NCBI GenBank assembly: GCA_903896915.1
Contig: CAITZN010000390.1
Location: forward strand, 1-7,543
Length of the DNA stretch: 7,543 bases
Source of the DNA: an uncultured bacterium
GTDB taxonomy: Bacteria; Desulfobacterota; Desulfobulbia; Desulfobulbales; Desulfobulbaceae
Direction: 5' to 3'
How positions within the stretch are numbered: position 1 is the first letter of the stretch; each line of letters starts with the position of its first letter. The notes below the pieces were generated by a model that worked only from the letters and a program-made list of their open reading frames with translations, was not told the origin of the DNA and did no database searches. The translations under genes and the position numbers were made by a program. This document shows positions 1 through 5,020 of this stretch, in pieces.

Positions 1-1
1 C

Positions 2-331
2 CTTAGCGCCAATGCCGCCACCCTGTTGCTTGACCCGGACGGCACCCTCTATCCAATGCTTTCCAAGTGGAACCGCAAGGTACCCACCCTGCTGGTCACC
101 AAGTCGTTGCATGTGGCCCGCCACGCCAATCTCTACAACAATATTTTCCCCCTCATCATTCGGGAAGAACTCGGTCGCACGGAGATGGTTTTCCGTTCTA
201 TCGCTATGGCCAGGGAGTGGGGATACATCCATGCTGGCGAGATTATCGCCGTAGTTGAGGGCGCACGCCTGACCCACAGCGGCATCAGGCAAATGGCGGC
301 TGTCCAGGTGATCCGGGTCGAGAAAGACTGA
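2..331 (+). CDS. pyk: Pyruvate kinase, C-terminal domain (5' end cut off by window)
   Basis: The frame is open from the left edge to TGA at 329-331, giving the last 109 residues of a longer protein. It aligns by eye with the C-terminal alpha/beta domain of pyruvate kinase, which converts phosphoenolpyruvate and ADP to pyruvate and ATP in the cytoplasm. Landmarks are the strand LSKWNRKVPTLLVTKS, corresponding to the family's RxxRPxxPIxAxT region, then a helix resembling ARQLxLxxGVxP, and finally WGYIHAGEIIAVVEGARL followed by VQVIRV, matching the family's GDxVVxxxG...VxxV ending. The usual SGTTN turn before the last strand reads HSGIRQM here, so the effector-loop region is divergent. The catalytic barrel lies outside the window. 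The gene converges on the downstream reverse-strand gene with 36 bp between stops, and no clear terminator hairpin is seen there. A free-standing pyruvate-kinase-C-domain protein remains possible because the N-terminus is not visible. Confidence 0.75.
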   Translation, partial: LSANAATLLLDPDGTLYPMLSKWNRKVPTLLVTKSLHVARHANLYNNIFPLIIREELGRTEMVFRSIAMAREWGYIHAGEIIAVVEGARLTHSGIRQMAAVQVIRVEKD

Positions 332-367
332 GCAGGGGGGCATTGATAAGTTACGCCTGAAGAGCGG

Positions 368-1669
368 TTACGATGCAACCGCCAGTCGTCGAACCTGGTT
401 CATGACGTCCTGCAAATTGATGGTGAGGAGTTCCCGGTTACGAACTACTAGTTGGCCGTTGACGATAACGGTGCGGACATCGGCAGCGCCTGCGCTGTAG
501 ACGAGGAGATTGGAACTGTGAAACGGCTGGAGGTGAGGCTGCTGCTGGTCAATGAAAATCAGGTCGGCGGGCGAGCCAGGAGCGAGCAGGCCATGACCGG
601 GACCGAAGCCTAGAACGCTGGCGGCGCCGCTGGTGGCTATCGCAAGAATCCGCGCAGCCGAAACTGCCACTGGATCGCAGGGGCTGATTTTCTGGATTTT
701 GGCGGCCATGCCCATTTCGCGGAACATATCCAAACTATTGTTGGAGGCAGCTCCGTCCGTGCCCAGACCAACGCGAATTTTTCGTTCCAGCATGCCCAGC
801 AACGGCGCCCTGCCGGAAGCTAGCTTCAGGTTGCTTTGCGGGCAGACCACCACCCCGGCCTGACGCTCTGCCAGGATGTCGAGGTCCTGGTCATCTGCCC
901 AGGCACAGTGAACACAGACGGTGTCCCGGTCCAACAGGCCGAGCGCATCCAGGTGGCGGATCGGCGTTGCCGCGAGTGGGTTGGCGACCTGATGGATCTC
1001 CTCCCGGGTTTCGGCTACATGAATAAACAGGGATGCCCGATATTTTCGGGTCAGTTCTTTAGCTCGAACCAGGGTCTGATTTGAGCAGGTATAGGGTGAA
1101 TGGGCAAAGACCGCTGGGGTGATGAGCGGATCGCGATGCTGCCACTGCTCCAGAAAACATTGCGCCGCCTCGATGTTTAGGGCCGGGTCTGCCACGCCCG
1201 GCGCCGGGAAATCGATGACGCCCTGGGCCGCAACACATCGTATCCCCGCTTCCGCACAAGCGCGGGCCACCACATCCTCGAGAAAATAGCCATCCGCAAC
1301 TGTGGTGACTCCGCCCAGCAGCATTTCGGCAGCAGCCAGTTGCGCGCACCAGTAGACCATCTCGGGACTCACATGCCGTGCCTCGGCAGGGAAGATATGC
1401 TCATGGAGCCAGGTGGTCAGGGCCAGGTCGTCGGCCATCCCACGAAACAGGGTCATGGGGGCATGACAATGGCCATTGATCAGGCCGGGCATGGCCAACT
1501 GTCCTTGTCCGTCCAGGTGTGTCCTGATTTCGGTTACTGGACATTCCGCCATCGGCCCGATCTGAGTGATGCGTGAACCGCTGATGGCAATAAATGCGGG
1601 AGCGAGCATCGTGTCGCAGCCCGGGCAGGGGAGCAGGACGCAGTTGGTTATCAGGAGGTCGATTTTCAT
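368..1669 (-). CDS. mtaD: 5-methylthioadenosine/S-adenosylhomocysteine deaminase (amidohydrolase)
   Basis: This 433-residue cytosolic metal-dependent hydrolase belongs to the amidohydrolase superfamily. The MtaD branch deaminates the adenine ring of methylthioadenosine, S-adenosylhomocysteine or 5'-deoxyadenosine to the inosyl product, so it salvages by-products of SAM use. Visible motifs, in order, are NGHCH (metal ligands H67 and H69) just after the MPGLING turn, HVAET (H217), VHCAW (H254), a PQSNLKLASG segment and GLGTDGAASNN (catalytic D305). The PxSNxKLASG and GTDGAASNN signatures separate it from guanine and cytosine deaminases. The ATG at 1669 is preferred over an upstream in-frame GTG at 1705: the protein then begins MKIDLLITN as relatives do, and a possible extended -10 (TGATACACT on the reverse strand, 1696-1704) would place transcription start downstream of the GTG. 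No strong Shine-Dalgarno is seen at either start. The exact substrate cannot be read from sequence, and no ahcY or mtnP neighbour is present to help. Confidence 0.85.
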   Translation of the reverse strand: MKIDLLITNCVLLPCPGCDTMLAPAFIAISGSRITQIGPMAECPVTEIRTHLDGQGQLAMPGLINGHCHAPMTLFRGMADDLALTTWLHEHIFPAEARHVSPEMVYWCAQLAAAEMLLGGVTTVADGYFLEDVVARACAEAGIRCVAAQGVIDFPAPGVADPALNIEAAQCFLEQWQHRDPLITPAVFAHSPYTCSNQTLVRAKELTRKYRASLFIHVAETREEIHQVANPLAATPIRHLDALGLLDRDTVCVHCAWADDQDLDILAERQAGVVVCPQSNLKLASGRAPLLGMLERKIRVGLGTDGAASNNSLDMFREMGMAAKIQKISPCDPVAVSAARILAIATSGAASVLGFGPGHGLLAPGSPADLIFIDQQQPHLQPFHSSNLLVYSAGAADVRTVIVNGQLVVRNRELLTINLQDVMNQVRRLAVAS

Positions 1670-1695
1670 AACTGCTTGCGCAAGGCGTAAGAGAT

Positions 1696-1704
1696 AGTGT
1701 ATCA
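1696..1704 (-). promoter_or_regulatory. Possible extended -10 promoter for mtaD
   Basis: On the reverse strand the sequence reads TGATACACT, an extended -10 (TGn) followed by TACACT, which matches TATAAT at four of six positions. The predicted transcription start would be about 20 nt before the ATG at 1669. No good -35 hexamer is found 17 bp upstream, which an extended -10 promoter can tolerate. This is a motif match by eye only. Confidence 0.3.
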
Positions 1705-1710
1705 CAGGGA

Positions 1711-1725
1711 ACCGGCCTGACCGGT
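1711..1725. repeat. Short inverted repeat in divergent intergenic region
   Basis: A perfect 5-bp inverted repeat, ACCGG-N5-CCGGT, lies between the divergently transcribed mtaD and yhaM-like genes. It overlaps the possible -35 box of the forward operon and lies just upstream of the possible mtaD -10. It could be a small operator, but arms of 5 bp also occur often by chance in GC-rich DNA. Confidence 0.25.
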
Positions 1726-1745
1726 GAAATCAAGGCAACTATACC
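1717..1745 (+). promoter_or_regulatory. Possible sigma70-type promoter for yhaM-holB-ricT
   Basis: CTGACC (1717-1722) and TATACC (1740-1745) are separated by exactly 17 bp, and each matches its consensus (TTGACA/TATAAT) at four of six positions. A start about 7 nt further on would give a leader of roughly 19 nt that includes the GGGGTGAGG ribosome-binding region at 1755-1763. It is the best-spaced pair I see ahead of the operon, but neither box is strong. Confidence 0.35.
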
Positions 1746-1770
1746 CGAAATACCGGGGTGAGGCAGTTGT

Positions 1771-2862
1771 ATGACGCATGCAGTCGAAAAAAAAATCTTT
1801 GTCGCCCAGCTGATTGCCGGGCAACAGTTGCAGGATGTATTCCTGGTTTCGCGAAAATCCCTGGCTGAAACCAAGGCTGGCAAGCCCTACCTGGCGCTTG
1901 GTTTGATGGATAAAACCGGAGAAATCGAGGCTCGGCTCTGGGATAATGCCCATCAGTTTGAGGCCTTGGCAGAAGAAGGGAGTTTTGTGCTGGTGCAGGC
2001 CGTTGCTAAAGCCTTTCGCGATCAGTTACAGTTGGGCGTCAACTCTCTGCAGCAGGTGGCGGAAGAGGCGGTCCAACTCGGCGATTTCATGCCCGCCAGC
2101 GCCCGGCCTCGTGCGGAAATGGCCGAAGAGTTGGACACGGTCATCGCGGGCATTACCGATCCTCCCTTACAGGCCCTCCTTCGCGAGATCTTCCAGGGGG
2201 AAACGTATGCTCGGTTTCTGCGGGCCCCGGCAGCCAAAAAAATGCATCACGCCTATATCGGTGGCCTGATCGAGCATACCCTTTCGATCGTTGCCATGGC
2301 TGAAAAAACTGCCGCCCACTACCCGCTGCTGGACCGGGACATGTTTATAGCCGGTGCCCTGCTCCATGACCTTGCCAAGATCGAGGAATTCGATTTTGCC
2401 CGGCCGCCCTTCGGCTACACCGACCGGGGCCGGCTGGTCGGCCATCTGGTCCTGGGAGTGGAGCTGGTCCGCAAAGCCGCAGAAAAAGTAACTGATATCA
2501 CGAGCGACCAAGTGGATCAGCTGATGCATATCATTCTCAGCCACCACGGTCAGTTTGCCTTTGGCTCACCGGTCCTACCGATGACCCCTGAGGCCATCCT
2601 GTTGCATCATCTTGACGATATGGATGCCAAGATGAACTATATGGAAGGGCTTCGTAATAAAATGGCGGGTTCTGGCTGGCAATGGACCGATTACCAAAGG
2701 CCGTTGGAGCGGTATCTCTATCTTCGAGCCAGCGGCATCGAAGAAGTGCCGACGGAAACGGGGGATGAGCCACAAGAGGCTCGATCCTTCCAGGGTCAGG
2801 CGGCTGCTAGGCCTTCGCAACTTTCACAACCAGATGTCAAACGCCAGCAAACCCTGTTCTGA
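1771..2862 (+). CDS. yhaM: YhaM-like 3'-5' exoribonuclease (OB fold + HD domain)
   Basis: This 363-residue protein has the YhaM layout: an N-terminal OB-fold nucleic-acid-binding domain (about residues 8-90, with LALGLMDKTGEIEARLWD) and a central HD hydrolase domain (about 155-300). The metal-binding pattern is visible as H159/H160, H169 in EHT, the H199-D200 doublet in LLHDLAKIEE, H258-H259 in SHHGQ and D282 in HHLDDMD. YhaM-family enzymes degrade RNA, and in some reports single-stranded DNA, from the 3' end in a metal-dependent way in the cytoplasm. The start is well supported: ATG at 1771 with GTGAGG at 1758-1763, 7 nt upstream. From about residue 320 the protein becomes a low-complexity Glu/Gln/Ser/Ala-rich tail ending in QQTLF, which resembles a sliding-clamp-binding peptide. 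It is the first gene of a tight block, with holB starting 3 bp after its stop, so the two are very likely co-transcribed and translationally coupled. The family call is firm; the in vivo substrate is inferred. Confidence 0.87.
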   Translation: MTHAVEKKIFVAQLIAGQQLQDVFLVSRKSLAETKAGKPYLALGLMDKTGEIEARLWDNAHQFEALAEEGSFVLVQAVAKAFRDQLQLGVNSLQQVAEEAVQLGDFMPASARPRAEMAEELDTVIAGITDPPLQALLREIFQGETYARFLRAPAAKKMHHAYIGGLIEHTLSIVAMAEKTAAHYPLLDRDMFIAGALLHDLAKIEEFDFARPPFGYTDRGRLVGHLVLGVELVRKAAEKVTDITSDQVDQLMHIILSHHGQFAFGSPVLPMTPEAILLHHLDDMDAKMNYMEGLRNKMAGSGWQWTDYQRPLERYLYLRASGIEEVPTETGDEPQEARSFQGQAAARPSQLSQPDVKRQQTLF

Positions 2863-2865
2863 GTC

Positions 2866-3858
2866 ATGGCCTTTACCGCGATTCTCGGCCAAGCCAAAGC
2901 CCTCACCCTCCTAAGCCGGGCGCAGACCAGCGGACGCTTGGCCCATGCTTATCTCTTCACCGGCCCGGATGGGGTCGGCAAAACCACCGTGGCCCTCGAC
3001 CTGGCTGCTGTTCTCCTCTGTCGCCAGCCGCAATCCGGGCGACCGTGCGGGTCCTGTCCTGGATGCCTCAAGTTTAATTCAGGCAATCACCCTGATTTCT
3101 TGCGCATTCGACCTGATGGAGCGGCAATCAAGATCGACCAGATCCGCCACTTAAAAAAAGCACTGAACTTTGCGCCGTTCGAGAGCAAACAACGAATCGT
3201 CCTGCTTGAAGATGTGCACACCATGCGGCGGGAAGCAGCCAACAGCCTGCTCAAAGTGCTGGAAGAGCCACCTGCCGACAATCTCCTTATTCTGGTGGGG
3301 AACTCGACCGGATCGATGCTTGCCACCATAATTTCCCGCTGTCAGGTCATTCCCTTCACCCCGTTGCCATTACCGTTGGCAGCCGAGATCATCCTGCGCC
3401 ACAAGCCGCAGCTCGATGCAGCCGGCAGCATAGCGCTAGCGGCCCTGATCGATGGGTGTCCCGGTCAGGCGCTGACCCTTGAGGCAGACGATGTCCTGGC
3501 GCTCCACAGCCGATTGGTCCACCAACTGGTTGCCAAGTCAGGAAATCGGGCAGAGCGGGTTGAAACAGCTCTGACCCTTGCCGCCGAGCTGGCGGAGTGC
3601 AAGGAAGGAGGAGCATCGTTGCTCACCCTTTTACGAATATTCATGAAGAATGGCATGGCGGCTCGAACCTCAGCCACTTGCGCCTCCTTCACCCAGGACG
3701 TGATGCTGGCAAGAGAACGCTGGAATTTACAGCAGTTTTCTGCTAAGATAGCCGCTATTGACCTGGCGGAACAAGCGCTTGCCAGAAACTGCAACCGTGG
3801 TCTGACCAGCGAAGTACTCCTCCTGGATCTTTTTGACTGCGGTACCCATTCACCGTGA
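2866..3858 (+). CDS. holB: DNA polymerase III subunit delta' (clamp loader)
   Basis: The 330-residue product is the delta' subunit of the clamp-loader complex, which helps open the beta sliding clamp and load it on primed DNA. It has an AAA+ fold, starting with the family's ILGQAKALTLLSRA...GRLAHAYLF opening. The P-loop GPDGVGKTT (33-41) is intact. A zinc module follows as C52-X8-C61-X2-C64-X2-C67, then the conserved NHPDF, VLLEDVHTM at the Walker B position (112-120), NSLLKVLEEPP (126-136) and the SRC arginine-finger motif (157-159). The length matches the family (about 330). The C-terminal collar domain is weakly conserved, as is usual. The ATG lies 3 bp after the yhaM stop with no clear Shine-Dalgarno, which points to translational coupling. 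DnaX (gamma/tau) is the main alternative because the P-loop is intact, but the short length and the ED instead of DE at Walker B favour delta'. Confidence 0.9.
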   Translation: MAFTAILGQAKALTLLSRAQTSGRLAHAYLFTGPDGVGKTTVALDLAAVLLCRQPQSGRPCGSCPGCLKFNSGNHPDFLRIRPDGAAIKIDQIRHLKKALNFAPFESKQRIVLLEDVHTMRREAANSLLKVLEEPPADNLLILVGNSTGSMLATIISRCQVIPFTPLPLPLAAEIILRHKPQLDAAGSIALAALIDGCPGQALTLEADDVLALHSRLVHQLVAKSGNRAERVETALTLAAELAECKEGGASLLTLLRIFMKNGMAARTSATCASFTQDVMLARERWNLQQFSAKIAAIDLAEQALARNCNRGLTSEVLLLDLFDCGTHSP

Positions 3859-3864
3859 AATGAT

Positions 3865-4872
3865 ATGACAGACGTGCACACCGGGCCCCCTCTTGCTGAC
3901 TTCCCCCGTATCAGGGAAAGTGGCAGTAGGGATGTGACCCTCCATTATTATAAAATTCGATTCCGCGAGCAAGGGCAGGAGTTTATTGCCAGTGCCCATG
4001 TTGCCGATTTTGTCCGAGGCGATCAGGTAATGGTTCGGACGGAGCAGGGCCCGGAGCCGGCGGTTGTCGTCATCCGCTCTTCCGGGGCAATTAACGAAGA
4101 AATCGATCGTCCCGTAAACTACCGTATCCAACGACGCGCCAGTGACGAAGAAAAGGAAAAATACGATCTCTTGCCTCTTGCTGAGCAGGAGGCTTTTCGG
4201 CTCTGCCGTAAACAGATCGGGATGCTGCAGTTGCCGATGCATCTGGTCCGGGTGGAACGATTTTTCAACGGCTCCAAGATCATTTTCTACTTCACTGCCG
4301 AAAGCCGAGTCGACTTCAGAGAATTGGTCAAGGCGCTCGTTCAAGAATTTCGCACTCGGGTGGAAATGCGCCAGATAGGCGTCCGCCATGAAACACAAAT
4401 GATTGGCGGGCTTGGGGCGTGCGGTCGAGAGTTATGCTGCACCTCTTTTTTGACCAAATTTGATTCGGTATCGATCAAAATGGCCAAGATTCAAGATTTA
4501 CCGCTTAATCCTGCAAAAATCTCCGGCTTGTGCAATCGTCTGCTCTGCTGCCTGACGTATGAATACGAGGCCTACCGGACCATGAAAAAAGGTATGCCTC
4601 GGGTGGGTCGCTCCATCCAGTTTGAGGGAAAATCATACCTGGTGATTCGGCAGGTGCCTCTACTCGGCAAGGTGGTTACAGTCTCCTCCGAGGGAGAAGA
4701 ACGATTTTTTACCGAGGAAGAATGGCGGGCTGCGGATCCGATGCCAAAAATAGCCGTCCGCAAAGGGCCGGGACGAAAAGGGAATAACTCATCCCGACAG
4801 TCAACTATTGACATCTGGGGGATACAGGACCACGAACAGGATCCGGAGGAAGATTCCCCACAGGACGACTGA
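3865..4872 (+). CDS. ricT: PSP1-domain regulatory protein, RicT/YaaT family
   Basis: The 335-residue protein carries a PSP1 (YaaT/RicT) domain over roughly residues 20-290. The family hallmark is two cysteine clusters: C186-X4-C191-C192 in ACGRELCC and C223-X4-C228-C229 in LCNRLLCC, within the conserved VEMRQIGVRHETQMIGGLG...KISGLCNRLLCCLTYEYE region. In Bacillus subtilis, RicT joins RicA and RicF in an Fe-S-containing complex that promotes RNase Y-dependent mRNA processing and affects sporulation and biofilm formation. Whether this homologue does the same is inference, as no ricA or ricF is in the window. The last 50 or so residues are charged, acidic and probably disordered (DHEQDPEEDSPQDD). 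The ATG is 6 bp after the holB stop with only a weak GTGA upstream, consistent with coupling. The holB-ricT pair is conserved in distant phyla, which supports the call. Confidence 0.88.
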   Translation: MTDVHTGPPLADFPRIRESGSRDVTLHYYKIRFREQGQEFIASAHVADFVRGDQVMVRTEQGPEPAVVVIRSSGAINEEIDRPVNYRIQRRASDEEKEKYDLLPLAEQEAFRLCRKQIGMLQLPMHLVRVERFFNGSKIIFYFTAESRVDFRELVKALVQEFRTRVEMRQIGVRHETQMIGGLGACGRELCCTSFLTKFDSVSIKMAKIQDLPLNPAKISGLCNRLLCCLTYEYEAYRTMKKGMPRVGRSIQFEGKSYLVIRQVPLLGKVVTVSSEGEERFFTEEEWRAADPMPKIAVRKGPGRKGNNSSRQSTIDIWGIQDHEQDPEEDSPQDD

Positions 4873-4891
4873 CTTTTCGCTGCCAGGGGAT

Positions 4892-4981
4892 ATGAGCGAG
4901 GGTGGTCGGTTTGAGTTATTTAGATGGCGAGGTCGAAGTACCTTGTTGATTGCTATCGTTCTGACCCTCTCAAGCCTATAA
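4892..4981 (+). CDS. Possible 29-residue hydrophobic-tailed small ORF
   Basis: An ATG at 4892 opens a 29-codon frame ending at TAA 4979-4981, in the 148-bp gap between ricT and metG. The peptide starts with a polar, basic part (MSEGGRFELFRWRGR) followed by a hydrophobic run (STLLIAIVLTLSSL), the layout of a tiny membrane peptide or a leader. A purine-rich AGGGGA sits at 4885-4890, but it is only 1-2 nt from the ATG, too close for a normal ribosome-binding site. I do not recognise it. It may be a chance ORF, a leader peptide for metG, or a remnant. The rest of the gap shows an AT-rich stretch near 4977-4991 (TATAAG, TACATT) that could hold a -10 for metG, with no convincing -35. Confidence 0.2.
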   Translation: MSEGGRFELFRWRGRSTLLIAIVLTLSSL

Positions 4982-5020
4982 GATTTACATTCTAACAACC
5001 TAAGTCGTTATTTTCTCATT

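Noticed and set aside
1744..1757. CCCG-N6-CGGG hairpin that could mask the yhaM ribosome-binding site
   Set aside because: The stem is only 4 bp and the predicted transcription start falls inside it, so it would probably not form in the mRNA.
1401..1883. 160-codon reverse-strand frame spanning the mtaD start and the yhaM start
   Set aside because: It overlaps mtaD in another frame and crosses the divergent promoter region. The protein is Pro/Arg/Ser-rich with no recognisable domain, so it is a shadow.
3850..4398. 182-codon reverse-strand open frame across ricT
   Set aside because: Antisense to conserved ricT codons, with no family resemblance and no separate promoter or ribosome-binding site.
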